64,000 bases of DNA, taken from contig NZ_FNSO01000004.1 of the NCBI RefSeq assembly GCF_900105945.1, positions 4,898,001 to 4,962,000 of the forward strand, in the 5' to 3' direction. Position 1 is the stretch's first letter; each line of letters starts with the position of its first letter. The DNA is from Amycolatopsis tolypomycina (lineage in GTDB: Bacteria > Actinomycetota > Actinomycetes > Mycobacteriales > Pseudonocardiaceae). Under the pieces are notes generated by a model, which saw nothing but the letters and a program-made list of their open reading frames with translations, was not told the DNA's origin and ran no database searches. Shown here piece after piece: positions 1 through 8,334 of the stretch. The translations under genes and the position numbers were made by a program.

Positions 1-2307
1 ACCGGTCACCGCCGCTCGGGTGATCTGGTGCGGCCGCTTGCGCCACAGGCCCGGGATGTCACGGACGTAGTCCTCCACGAAGGACTCGAGCAGCTTTCGC
101 TGAGCCGGATGGCGGAACCCGGCGACGAGTGCGGTGAAACGCCCGGCCGGTGTCCCGGGATCCACGATCTCGCGCCAGGCTCCGGTCTTCGCCGCGAGGG
201 TCGGCACCGAGGCGTCGAGCTGCGCTCGCGTCCGTTCGTCCGCGGCGGTCCGCGGCGACCGGTCTTCGGGCGGCGCGTGGCCGTGGGCGACGAGCGCGCG
301 CAGCAACCGCCACCGGAGGTCGGCGTCCATCGGGAGCGCGCCGCCCAGCCACTCCCGGACGACGCCCTGCTGTTCCGTGGTCAAGGCCGCGGCGGCGACC
401 GCCCGCGCGAACACGAGCCGGTGATCGGCGCCGGTCGCCGGGTCTTCGACCGCCGCGACCAGCGTGTCGACGAACCGCGGCCAGCCGACCCGGTCGGACC
501 ACCCGGGATCGGCATAGGCAGACAACACGGTCGCCGTCTGGCGCAGCACCCGTTGCACCACCGCGATCTGCGGCTCCTTCGCGAGTCCGCGGGCCGCCAT
601 CCTCAGGAACCCCGCCGCGGTCAGCCGGCCTCGGCGGGTCATGCCCCAGGCCGCGGACCAGCACAGCGACCGCGCCAGTGGGTCCGGGATGTCGGCGACC
701 CGCTCGATCACCGTGGCCAGCGACCGGCTGTCCAGGTCCACCTGTGCGTAGGTCAGGTCGTCGTCGTTGGGCAGGACGAGCAGCCCGGCACGCTCACCGG
801 CGAGCTGCGGCAGGTCCGTGACCGTGCCGGAGACGTCGAGGTCGATGCCGCGTACGCGGACGAGCGAACCTGTTCCGCTTTCGTCGTAGACGCCGACGGT
901 GACGCGGTGGTCGAGCAACCCGGTGTCGCCGGACGCCGCGGGTTCCTGTGTGACGGCAGCCGAGGTGTACCGGCCTTCGGCGTCGATGCCGATGCAGGCG
1001 CGCAACGTCGTCGTCCCGGTGGTGGTCAGCCAGCTCCGGGCCCAGTCGCCGTCCGCGCCGAGGGCCCTGACCAGGTCGGCGAACTCGGCAACGCCGTAGG
1101 CGTGTTCGGCGAGGTACTTCCGGATCCCGTCGAAGAATCCGGCCGTGCCGAGGCGGGTGACCAGCTGCGACAGGACACTCGCACCCTTGTGGTAGGTCAG
1201 CGCGTCGAAAGTGACCATCGCGTGCTCGACGTCGGGGACGTCCGCGATGACCGGGTGCGCCGACGGGGCCTGGTCGAGTTCGTACGCGAGGCTCTTCTTC
1301 CGCGCGGCGAAGCCGGCCCAGGCGTCGGTGAACTCGGTGATCTGCGTCTGGGCGTGCAATGCGGCCCAGGTGGCGAACGCCTCGTTCAGCCACAGGTCGT
1401 CCCACCAACGGAAAGTAACCAGGTTGCCGAACCATTGATGGGAAACTTCGTGCAGCAGCATTTCCGACCGCTGCCGAAATGCCGCGCGCGTCACTTTCCG
1501 GTCGAAAACGAAACTTTCGCCCGCCATGACACACCCGGCGTTCTCCATGGCGCCGAAGCTGAACTCCGGGACGAAACACAGGTCGAGCTTGGCGAACGGG
1601 TAGCCGATGCCGAACCTTCCGGCGAAGAAATCGAGCCCGTCACGCAGCTGACCGGCCAGGTGATCGGCATCGACGTGCTCACGCAGTGACTTCCTGGCGT
1701 GCACCGCGAGCGGCGGGTTCCCGGTGAACCCCCAGCTCGCGAACGGGCCGGCCGCCAACGCGACGAGATAGGGACTGATCGGCGGAGTCGGCGCGAAGGT
1801 GTGCCGGGTCCCGGTGCTCGCCACGACCGGACCGTTCGAGACAGCGGTCCAGCCACGCGGCGTGGTCACGGTCAGCGAGAACGGCGCCTTCAGATCAGGT
1901 TGGTCGAAGCAGGCGAAGACGTGCGGGGCGTAGGCCGGCTGGAGGTGGCTGTAGACGTAGGTCTCGCCGTCGGCCGGGTCCACGAACCGGTGCAGGCCCT
2001 GCGACGACGTCGAGTAGTCGTGACTGCTCTCGACGATCAGCAGGTTGTCGACGTCAAGACCGGGCAGGACCAGGCGGTTTTCCTCGTGAGCGTCCTGGAG
2101 CGGGCGGCCGTTGAGCTCGACGGACGCGACCTGCCGTGCCACCAGATCCACCCAGCCGGCCGAGCCCGGTGAACGGCACGTGAATCTGATCACCGACCGC
2201 GACCAGAAGCCGTCGGCGCCGAGGTCGAGCGAGATTCGGTAGTCACCTACCGTGACTTCGCTCGCGCGCCGGGCTGCCTCGGCGCGGGTGAGCGGGAGGC
2301 CGTTCAC
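1..2307 (-). CDS. pepN: Aminopeptidase N (M1 zinc metallopeptidase), C-terminus cut by window edge
   Basis: Cytosolic zinc aminopeptidase that removes N-terminal residues from peptides. The minus-strand frame reads through to the window edge and gives about 768 residues; actinobacterial PepN is usually about 850, so only the C-terminal end is missing. The zinc site HEVSHQW lies at about 1430-1450, the exopeptidase motif GAMEN precedes it at about 1545, and the second zinc ligand is in WLNEAFATW. The GTG at 2307 is the only usable start because an in-frame TAG lies just upstream, and the N-terminus LPLTRAEAARRA matches the usual PepN start. An AGGAG directly abuts the GTG, which is unusually tight spacing. 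It is divergent from the ArsR gene at 2410 and looks like an ordinary housekeeping gene. Confidence 0.95.
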   Translation of the reverse strand, partial: MNGLPLTRAEAARRASEVTVGDYRISLDLGADGFWSRSVIRFTCRSPGSAGWVDLVARQVASVELNGRPLQDAHEENRLVLPGLDVDNLLIVESSHDYSTSSQGLHRFVDPADGETYVYSHLQPAYAPHVFACFDQPDLKAPFSLTVTTPRGWTAVSNGPVVASTGTRHTFAPTPPISPYLVALAAGPFASWGFTGNPPLAVHARKSLREHVDADHLAGQLRDGLDFFAGRFGIGYPFAKLDLCFVPEFSFGAMENAGCVMAGESFVFDRKVTRAAFRQRSEMLLHEVSHQWFGNLVTFRWWDDLWLNEAFATWAALHAQTQITEFTDAWAGFAARKKSLAYELDQAPSAHPVIADVPDVEHAMVTFDALTYHKGASVLSQLVTRLGTAGFFDGIRKYLAEHAYGVAEFADLVRALGADGDWARSWLTTTGTTTLRACIGIDAEGRYTSAAVTQEPAASGDTGLLDHRVTVGVYDESGTGSLVRVRGIDLDVSGTVTDLPQLAGERAGLLVLPNDDDLTYAQVDLDSRSLATVIERVADIPDPLARSLCWSAAWGMTRRGRLTAAGFLRMAARGLAKEPQIAVVQRVLRQTATVLSAYADPGWSDRVGWPRFVDTLVAAVEDPATGADHRLVFARAVAAAALTTEQQGVVREWLGGALPMDADLRWRLLRALVAHGHAPPEDRSPRTAADERTRAQLDASVPTLAAKTGAWREIVDPGTPAGRFTALVAGFRHPAQRKLLESFVEDYVRDIPGLWRKRPHQITRAAVTG

Positions 2308-2409
2308 CTCCTGGATCCTGAAGGATCGCCGCCTGATCGCCTAGACTGGACACCTGGTGCTCGTTCGTCCGAGACGACACGGGCCGGAGCGGAAGGAACC
2401 GACTTCGAC

Positions 2410-2808
2410 ATGGCGAAGCGTAGGGCGAGCTGCGACGACGCCGAGCTGAAGCCGGGCGAAAAGCTGCCGCCCGTGGAGCCGGAGGTGCCCCGCCCGCCCC
2501 GGATCGCGGAGCCGATGGACAGCGCTCGCAGCGCCACGCTTGCCGCGGGCTTCAAGGCGTTGGCCGACCCGGTGCGCCTCCGGCTGCTCTCCCTGGTCGC
2601 CTCGCATCTCGACGGAGAGGCGTGCGTCTGCGACCTCGTCGGCGCGTTCGACCTGACCCAGCCGACCATCAGCCACCACCTCAAGATCCTGCGCGACGCC
2701 GGACTCGTCGAGTCGACCCGCCGCGGGACGTGGGTGTACTACCGCCTCGTGCCCGAAGCCGTGACGGCACTGACCGGCGTCATCGGTATTCCACTGCCGG
2801 CCCGCTGA
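2410..2808 (+). CDS. ArsR/SmtB-family metalloregulator with CxC metal-binding motif
   Basis: 132-residue winged-helix repressor. The helix-turn-helix QPTISHHLKILRDAGLV is at about 85-101, and EACVCDL just before it carries the paired cysteines used by the classical As(III)/Sb(III)-sensing ArsR type. A proline-rich N-terminal extension of about 35 residues precedes the domain. By family it would bind an operator as a dimer and release it on metalloid binding. It stands alone, divergent from pepN and about 260 bp before the COG0523 GTPase, and I see no strong dyad in the 100 bp upstream. Arsenic sensing is inferred from the CxC motif and the arsenic genes that follow; another thiophilic metal is possible. 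Confidence 0.9.
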   Translation: MAKRRASCDDAELKPGEKLPPVEPEVPRPPRIAEPMDSARSATLAAGFKALADPVRLRLLSLVASHLDGEACVCDLVGAFDLTQPTISHHLKILRDAGLVESTRRGTWVYYRLVPEAVTALTGVIGIPLPAR

Positions 2809-3066
2809 CAAATTCGGCACTGCCGGAACAACAAGGCTGCCAGAACAACAAGAAAGCCCCCACGTCCCCTGACGGTATTTCCGCACTGTACTGATCAAAT
2901 CGATGGTCATCAATACGGCGTTCAGGTGATGATCACGCCGTCACGTTTCCCCGCGGTTACGGCTGTCTTCGCTCTTGATGGCGGGGCAGGCGCTCGCTAC
3001 CCTGCCTGAACGGGGGTTCTGTTTTCCCACCGCGTTGCGCACTCCCGAGCGAAGGGACGCAGAGCG

Positions 3067-4170
3067 ATGATCACTTTTCTTGCCGTGAGCGGATTTCTGG
3101 GAGCCGGTAAGACGACGACGTTGATCGCCACGGCGAAACACCTTGAGGCGCAAGGCCGCCGCGTCGCGATCATCACCAACGACCAGGCCGCCGATCTGGT
3201 CGACACCCAGCTCGTCCGGTCCAGTGCGGCACGGGGTGCCGAGGTCACCGGCGGGTGCTTCTGTTGCCGCTTCGACGATCTGCTCACCGTCGCCCGGGAA
3301 CTGGTCGACAGGCACGGCGTCGACACACTGCTGGCGGAGGCCGTCGGCAGCTGCACCGACCTGCAGGCAACGGTGATCCGTCCGTTGCGCGCCTACTACG
3401 GCGACACGTTCGCGGCCGGCCGGCTGGTCACCGTCGTCGAACCGCAGCGCCTGAGCGCGCTGCGCACGTCGCTCGCCCTCGACGACGCGGAGTCCGATCT
3501 GTCCTATCTCTTCGGCAAGCAGTTGCAGGAAGCCGACATCATCGCGGTGAACAAGCTCGACCTGCTGACCGGCAGCGCGGCGGCCTCGATCCTGGACCGG
3601 GTGCAGTCCTCGCACCCGTCGGCGACGGTCGTCGGCTACTCCGCGGCGACGGGCCGGGGGGTTGAAACGCTGGCCGAGCAGTGGCTCGGCGGCCACGAAT
3701 CGCCGGACCGCGTCATCGACATCGACTACGACCGCTACGCCAACGCTGAAGCGGCACTCGCGTGGCTCAACCAGTCGCTCGTGGTCGGCTCCGCCGGCGG
3801 TTTCGATCCGGCTGCCTGGGCCAGAGCCCTGCTCGGCCACCTGTCGGCCACGTCCGCGGAGAACAGCTGGCTGATCGGGCACGCGAAGGCCGGCGTGCAG
3901 ACCGCAGAAGGGCTGACGAAGTCGAGCGTGACCGAGGCCGGCGCCGAACCGACGATCGACGCCGCCGCCGTCACCTTCACGACGCTCGCGAACGTGACGA
4001 TCAACGCCCGGGTCGCCTGCGCACCCGAACAGCTCGACATCGCCGTCAACTCCGCGGTCGAGCACGCGCTCGCAGCGACCGGCACCGTCCTTGCGGAGTC
4101 ATCGACCTCACCGGCGTTCCAGCCCGGCTACCCGCGGCCGACGCACCGGCTGACCGCGAACTCACACTAG
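3067..4170 (+). CDS. COG0523/CobW-family G3E GTPase (putative metallochaperone)
   Basis: 367-residue P-loop GTPase of the CobW/YjiA group. The Walker A GFLGAGKTT is at residues 10-18, the family metal-binding motif GCFCC at about 62-66, the Walker B-like segment LLAEAVGS at about 88-95, and the NKLD base-recognition motif at about 160. Members bind zinc or other metals through the CxCC motif and deliver them to client enzymes. It sits between an ArsR-type regulator and the ArsM-ArsN fusion; its TAG stop overlaps the convergent arsM-arsN stop in the shared CTAG at 4167-4170. I cannot name the client. It could be zinc-homeostasis or arsenic related. Confidence 0.88.
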   Translation: MITFLAVSGFLGAGKTTTLIATAKHLEAQGRRVAIITNDQAADLVDTQLVRSSAARGAEVTGGCFCCRFDDLLTVARELVDRHGVDTLLAEAVGSCTDLQATVIRPLRAYYGDTFAAGRLVTVVEPQRLSALRTSLALDDAESDLSYLFGKQLQEADIIAVNKLDLLTGSAAASILDRVQSSHPSATVVGYSAATGRGVETLAEQWLGGHESPDRVIDIDYDRYANAEAALAWLNQSLVVGSAGGFDPAAWARALLGHLSATSAENSWLIGHAKAGVQTAEGLTKSSVTEAGAEPTIDAAAVTFTTLANVTINARVACAPEQLDIAVNSAVEHALAATGTVLAESSTSPAFQPGYPRPTHRLTANSH

Positions 4171-5378
4171 TCCAGGCCGGCGACGGCACTCCGGCGTTCG
4201 ATGAACACGACGTCGCGCCACCGGTCACCGTGGCGCCCGATCCGCTCGCGGGTCCCCAGCACACGGAACCCGGCTCGCTCGTGCGCGACGAGGCTCGCCT
4301 TGTTCTCGGGGAAGATCCCGCTCTGGATCATCCACACGCCCGCCGCCTCCGTCGACGCGACCAAAGCCCTCAACAACGCCGGCCCGACACCGCGGCCCCG
4401 CGCATCCGCGGCCACGTAGACACTGTGCTCCACAACGCCGGCGTACACCGGCCTCGAGGAAACCCGGGTGACGGCGACCCAGCCGACGACGCGCCCGTCG
4501 ACGTCCTCGGCGACGAGCCGGTGCTCGGCAAGGTGGGCCTCATCCCATGCGTCCCACGACGGCGCTTCGGTCTGGAAACTGGCGTCACCGGTGTCGAGCC
4601 CGTCCTGGTAGATCCTCAGCACGCTCTCCGCGTGGCGCGTCTCCATCGGAACGATCCGCACCGCCACCGGCTTCCTCGCCCGCACGATCACCGCCCGGCG
4701 CCCGCCTTCCATCCCTGCCGACGGCGTCACACTGACGTCGCCGAGCCCGGCGAGCTCGAGCAGCTCCGCGTACCGCGCTTCCGTCACCGCCCCGGCAAGG
4801 CAGTCCTCGTCGCACGGCGACGCGACCGCCCCTTCCTCGACGACGACGTCGGCGATCCCCACCCGGCCGCCGGGCTTCAACACCCGCGCGATCTCGCCGA
4901 ACACCGCGGCCTTGTCCGGCGACAACGCGATCACGCAGTTGGAGATCACCACGTCGACCGACGCCTCCGGCAGCGGGACGTCCTCGATCCGTCCTTTGCG
5001 GAACTCCACATTGGACACCCCCGCGTTCGCGGCGTGCTCACGCGCGAGCTGCAGCATCTCGTCGGTCATGTCGATCCCGATCGCCCGCCCCGCCGGCCCC
5101 GCACGCTTCGCCGACAGCAGCACATCCAGGCCACCACCCGAACCGAGGTCCAGCACGACGTCCCCCGGCCGGATGTCCACCACCGCCAGCGGATTCCCGC
5201 ACCCGAGACTGGCCTCGACGGCACGCGCCGGCACGCCGTCGACGTCGTGATACAGCGCCGGCCCGAGCTCAGCAGCTTCCTTGGCGTCCGTCAGCAGACC
5301 GGTCCCCTCCCCCGCCGCGACCCGCCGCGCCGCTGCCCGGTAGCGATCGTGCACCCTGCTCCACTGCTCGTCAGTCAT
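4167..5378 (-). CDS. arsM: ArsM-ArsN fusion: arsenite S-adenosylmethionine methyltransferase joined to a PAT-like N-acetyltransferase
   Basis: 403-residue bifunctional protein. Residues 1-240 are ArsM: SAM motif I DLGSGGG at 77-83 and the three conserved arsenic-binding cysteines at about C60 (in LGCGNP), C148 (in SNCVI) and C193 (in EDCLAGA). Residues 240-403 are a GNAT domain of the phosphinothricin acetyltransferase type with the acetyl-CoA loop RGRGVG, as in ArsN1, which acetylates arsinothricin or phosphinothricin. The ATG at 5378 is preceded by GGGAGAG; longer readings upstream overlap the arsR-arsN gene and show no family similarity. It follows arsR-arsN by 22 bp and is probably cotranscribed. 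The methyltransferase would methylate As(III); the acetyltransferase substrate is inferred. Confidence 0.92.
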   Translation of the reverse strand: MTDEQWSRVHDRYRAAARRVAAGEGTGLLTDAKEAAELGPALYHDVDGVPARAVEASLGCGNPLAVVDIRPGDVVLDLGSGGGLDVLLSAKRAGPAGRAIGIDMTDEMLQLAREHAANAGVSNVEFRKGRIEDVPLPEASVDVVISNCVIALSPDKAAVFGEIARVLKPGGRVGIADVVVEEGAVASPCDEDCLAGAVTEARYAELLELAGLGDVSVTPSAGMEGGRRAVIVRARKPVAVRIVPMETRHAESVLRIYQDGLDTGDASFQTEAPSWDAWDEAHLAEHRLVAEDVDGRVVGWVAVTRVSSRPVYAGVVEHSVYVAADARGRGVGPALLRALVASTEAAGVWMIQSGIFPENKASLVAHERAGFRVLGTRERIGRHGDRWRDVVFIERRSAVAGLD

Positions 5379-5400
5379 CGCTCTCCCAGCGTCTGTAGCG

Positions 5401-6243
5401 TCAGTTCGTGGAGCTGCGGCGTTCGAGGAACACGGTGTCGTGCCAGACGCCGTCGCGTTGGGCGATGCGTTCGCGGACGCCGAGGGTGCGGTAGCCGGCC
5501 GCGCGGTGCAGCGCGATCGAGGCGCGGTTCTCGTTGAAGATTGACGTCTGCAGCGTCCAGAGCCCGGCGGCATCGGCTTCGGTGACCTGCGTGCGGATCA
5601 GCGCCTTGCCGACGCCGCGGCCACGATGGCCTTCGCCGACGTAGATCGAGGTTTCGGCGACCCCGGAGTAGCACTCCCGGGTGGACACCGGCGCTGCAGC
5701 GGCCCAGCCGACGACCTCGCCGTCGATCTCGGCGACCCAGCGGTGCCCGGGCAGCCACTTCGCATCCAGTTCGTCACGGCTGGGCACCGCGGTTTCGAAC
5801 GCGGCGATACCGGTCGCGATGCCTTCGGCGTAGATGCGCCGGACCGCAGCCCAGTCGCCTCGGCGAAGAGGGCGCACGGCGACGTCGTCCGGGACGTCCT
5901 CGGGGCAGCAGGGGCGGGGAGCGAGCAGGCCCATGACCGCGTCGGCCGCGTGCGGCAGGCCGGCGCAGCAGGACTCGTTGACCGTGACGACCGTCGCGGT
6001 GCCGCGCTTGCGCATGTGCAGGAACCCGACGTCGGCGAGCTTGCGGACGTGGTGGGACACGTTGCCCTGGCTGATCTCCATGATCTCGGTCAGCCCGCCG
6101 ATGGTGAGCTCGCGATTCGCGGTCGCCACGACGTGCAGGATCTTGACCCTGGTCGGTTCGGCCAGGCAGGCGAACCACTCGGCGTACCTGGCGGCCTCGG
6201 CTTCGGGCAGCAGCGGCGGCGTGACCGGCAGGGTCGTCGTCAT
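5401..6243 (-). CDS. arsR: ArsR-ArsN fusion: ArsR-type regulator joined to a PAT-like N-acetyltransferase
   Basis: 280 residues. Residues 15-105 form an ArsR winged helix (recognition helix QGNVSHHVRKLADVGFL) with a C-terminal cysteine pair C92-C93 and a second pair C112-C113, a different metalloid-site layout from the CxC regulators nearby. Residues 121-280 are a GNAT domain closely resembling the one fused to ArsM next door (RGRGVG loop, same C-terminal region ending in ERRSS). A single protein can thus both sense and acetylate, or the fusion may simply keep both functions together. A 16-bp dyad at 6254-6269 lies 10 bp upstream of the ATG, as expected for autoregulation. Divergent from the ArsO-like gene. 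Confidence 0.92.
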   Translation of the reverse strand: MTTTLPVTPPLLPEAEAARYAEWFACLAEPTRVKILHVVATANRELTIGGLTEIMEISQGNVSHHVRKLADVGFLHMRKRGTATVVTVNESCCAGLPHAADAVMGLLAPRPCCPEDVPDDVAVRPLRRGDWAAVRRIYAEGIATGIAAFETAVPSRDELDAKWLPGHRWVAEIDGEVVGWAAAAPVSTRECYSGVAETSIYVGEGHRGRGVGKALIRTQVTEADAAGLWTLQTSIFNENRASIALHRAAGYRTLGVRERIAQRDGVWHDTVFLERRSSTN

Positions 6244-6253
6244 GCCGCCAAGT

Positions 6254-6269
6254 ATTGACCGCGGTCGAT
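6254..6269. promoter_or_regulatory. Candidate ArsR operator between arsR-arsN and the ArsO-like gene
   Basis: ATTGAC CGCG GTCGAT is an inverted repeat with one mismatched pair. It lies 10 bp upstream of the arsR-arsN start and 75 bp upstream of the ArsO-like start, so one bound dimer could control both directions. The dyad at 8261-8280 has the same ATYGAC-N4-GTCRAT form. Confidence 0.6.
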
Positions 6270-6344
6270 GGTTGCGTCAATCAATGCCGATCGATACATT
6301 GCTCGCCATCGCTTCATCAAGCAACGTCGATGAAAGGCCTGGGG

Positions 6345-7622
6345 ATGGACGAGTTGCCTGTTGCCGTCGTCGGCGCCGGCCCGGTAGGGCTCGCCGCGGC
6401 CGCTGAGCTGCTGGAACGCGGCCTCGAACCGCTCGTGCTCGAACGAGGTGACCAGGCCGGGTCCGCCGTGGCGGCGTGGAACCACGTCCGCCTGTTCTCG
6501 CCCTGGTCGGAGCTGGTCGACCCGGCGGCCGCGCGGCTGCTGGAGCCAACCGGCTGGGCCCGGCCGAGTGGAGGCGTCCACCCGACGGGCGGCGAGTGGG
6601 CGCGGCGCTACCTCCAGCCGCTGGCTGAGGCACTCGGCGAGCGCGTGCGGTTCGGCGCCGAAGTGGTGGGGGTGGCCCGGCGCGGCCGGGACCGGATCGT
6701 CGACAGCGGCCGCGACGGCGAGCCGTTCTCCGTGCACGTCCGCTCCGCCGAGGGCGAGGAGCGGGTCCTGGCCCGCGCGGTGGTCGACGCGTCGGGGACG
6801 TGGACGACCCCGAACCCGCTCGGCGGCGAGGGCCTGCCCGCGATCGGAGAGCGGGCCGCGGCCGACCGGATCTCGTACCGGGTTCCTGACCTCGCGGCCG
6901 AACGAGTCCGGTACACGGGCAAGCACGTGGTCGTGGCGGGCAGCGGGCATTCCGCGCTGACGGCGCTGGCCGCGCTGGCCAGGCTCGGCGGTGGCACGCG
7001 GATCAGCTGGGTGCTGCGCCGAGGCGGGATCGGCAACACCTTCGGCGGCGGCGAGGCCGGCCAACTGCCCGCCCGCGGTGCTCTTGGCTTGCGCGCGAAG
7101 GAAGCGGTGGACGCGGGGCTGATCACGGTGGTGACCGGGTTCCGCACCGAAGCGGTCGAGCGCACCGGCGGATCGATCGCGCTGATCTCGGCGGACGGCC
7201 GACGGCTCGAAGACGTGGCCGAGGTGATCGCCCTGACCGGGTTCCGGCCCGAGCTGTCGTGGCTGTCGGAGATCCGCCTCGAACTGGACCCCACGCTGCA
7301 GGCGCCGGTCGCGCTGGCGCCGCTGGTCGACCCGAACGTCCACTCCTGCGGCACCGTCTACCCGCACGGCGCGAAGGAGCTGTCCCACCCGGAGCGGAAC
7401 TTCTACCTCGCCGGGATGAAGAGCTACGGCCGCGCGCCGACGTTCCTGGCCCAGACCGGCTACGAGCAGGTCCGCAGCATCGCCGCCGAGCTGGCCGGTG
7501 ACCACGAGGCCGCCGCGCGGGTCGAGCTGATCATGGCCGAAACGGGTGTCTGCGGCGGCGCCGGCCTGTTCGACGAGCCCGAGCTGCTGACGCTGTCGGC
7601 GCCGCCGGCCGCGTCGAACTGA
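6345..7622 (+). CDS. arsO: ArsO-like FAD/NAD(P)-dependent monooxygenase of arsenic operons
   Basis: About 425-residue flavoprotein with an N-terminal Rossmann motif GAGPVGLAAAAEL (FAD) and a second nucleotide motif GSGHSALTALAAL near the middle (NADPH). Conserved family segments such as FSPWSELVDP and YPHGAKELSHP match flavoproteins found in ars operons, annotated ArsO. The C-terminus carries a CGG motif. ATG 6345 is preferred over the in-frame ATG at 6330 because AAAGG and GGGG precede it. It is transcribed divergently from arsR-arsN over a shared dyad and convergently with arsC. The exact reaction of ArsO enzymes is not settled, so a role in organoarsenical or As(III) oxidation is an inference. 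Confidence 0.82.
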   Translation: MDELPVAVVGAGPVGLAAAAELLERGLEPLVLERGDQAGSAVAAWNHVRLFSPWSELVDPAAARLLEPTGWARPSGGVHPTGGEWARRYLQPLAEALGERVRFGAEVVGVARRGRDRIVDSGRDGEPFSVHVRSAEGEERVLARAVVDASGTWTTPNPLGGEGLPAIGERAAADRISYRVPDLAAERVRYTGKHVVVAGSGHSALTALAALARLGGGTRISWVLRRGGIGNTFGGGEAGQLPARGALGLRAKEAVDAGLITVVTGFRTEAVERTGGSIALISADGRRLEDVAEVIALTGFRPELSWLSEIRLELDPTLQAPVALAPLVDPNVHSCGTVYPHGAKELSHPERNFYLAGMKSYGRAPTFLAQTGYEQVRSIAAELAGDHEAAARVELIMAETGVCGGAGLFDEPELLTLSAPPAASN

Positions 7623-7671
7623 CCGGCGGTCTGCGTCACGGACCGGGCCTCCAGGGTCGGGATCGGGTGGA

Positions 7672-8076
7672 TCAGGTGTCGAGGAGCTCGGCGAGCAGGC
7701 CGCGGACGCGGCGGTCGATCTCGTCCCGGATCGGGCGGACGGCGTCGACGCCCTGGCCGGCCGGGTCGTCCAGCGGCCAGTCCAGGTAGCGCTTGCCGGG
7801 GAAGATCGGGCAGGTGTCGCCGCAGCCCATGGTGATCACGACGTCGGAGGCTTCGACGTCCTCGGTCGAGAGCTTGGCCGGCACCTCGGCGGCGATGTCC
7901 AGGCCCCACTCGGCGAGCGCCGCGGCAGCGGCCGGGTTGACCTTGTCGGCCGGCTCGGACCCGGCCGAGCGGACGGCAACCCGGCCGAGCGCGTAGTGCC
8001 GCAGCAGCGCGGCGGCCAGCTGCGAGCGGCCGGCGTTGTGCACGCAGACGAACAGCACCTCGGGAGTGCGGGTCAT
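7672..8076 (-). CDS. arsC: Arsenate reductase ArsC (low-molecular-weight phosphatase fold)
   Basis: 134 residues. The N-terminal P-loop CVHNAGRSQ is the CX5R anion site that binds arsenate, and MGCGDTCPIFPG carries the further cysteines that complete the disulfide cascade in thioredoxin- or mycothiol-linked ArsC. It reduces As(V) to As(III), feeding ArsM. ATG 8076 is preceded by GAAAGGA at good spacing; upstream in-frame sequence shows no similarity. It is convergent with the ArsO-like gene and divergent from the ArsR gene at 8335. Immediately upstream is a fragment resembling the C-terminus of a second ArsC. Confidence 0.95.
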   Translation of the reverse strand: MTRTPEVLFVCVHNAGRSQLAAALLRHYALGRVAVRSAGSEPADKVNPAAAAALAEWGLDIAAEVPAKLSTEDVEASDVVITMGCGDTCPIFPGKRYLDWPLDDPAGQGVDAVRPIRDEIDRRVRGLLAELLDT

Positions 8077-8087
8077 CGGAATTCCTT

Positions 8088-8219
8088 TCACGGTTGGTCG
8101 CCGAGCTCGTCGAGCAGCCCGCGCACGTGACGGTCGATTTCGTCGCGGCTCGCCGGCCGGGTCGGGATGTCCCAGTCCACGTCGGGGCGCGCAGCACCAT
8201 GAAGCACTCCTCGCGCGAA
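8088..8219 (-). pseudogene. Probable C-terminal remnant of a second arsC
   Basis: A minus-strand frame ending in TGA at 8088 reads SRDEIDRHVRGLLDELG, closely matching the tail of the intact neighbour (IRDEIDRRVRGLLAELL), with a DW dipeptide upstream as in the DWPLDDP segment. No P-loop cysteine or start codon is present, so only about 30-40 codons survive. It may record duplication and loss of an arsC copy. It lies inside the arsC/arsR promoter region. Confidence 0.5.
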
Positions 8220-8260
8220 CCGGCCTGGATCGAAGTCCGCCGCTGCGATTGAAGACGTTT

Positions 8261-8280
8261 GGATCGACTCTTGTCAATCC
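8261..8280. promoter_or_regulatory. Candidate ArsR operator upstream of the third arsR gene
   Basis: GGATCGAC TCTT GTCAATCC is a 20-bp inverted repeat with 8-bp arms and one mismatched pair, 54 bp upstream of the GTG of the ArsR gene at 8335 and 184 bp upstream of arsC on the other strand. Its core fits ATYGAC-N4-GTCRAT, shared with 6254-6269. Confidence 0.65.
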
Positions 8281-8334
8281 AGCTGCGGTACGCTCGACCA
8301 CAAGCCGAGGCCGCCGAGTCGACAAGGAGATGCC

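Noticed and set aside
28..1689. Long plus-strand open frame of 553 codons at the left edge
   Set aside because: It lies opposite pepN, shows Arg/Gly/Asp-rich low-complexity composition and no family motif; the M1 peptidase motifs are on the minus strand.
2916..2940. Inverted repeat CGGCGT / ACGCCG upstream of the COG0523 gene as a Zur-type operator
   Set aside because: Arms of six bases with a 13-base centre are within chance in this composition, and the sequence does not resemble known actinobacterial Zur sites.
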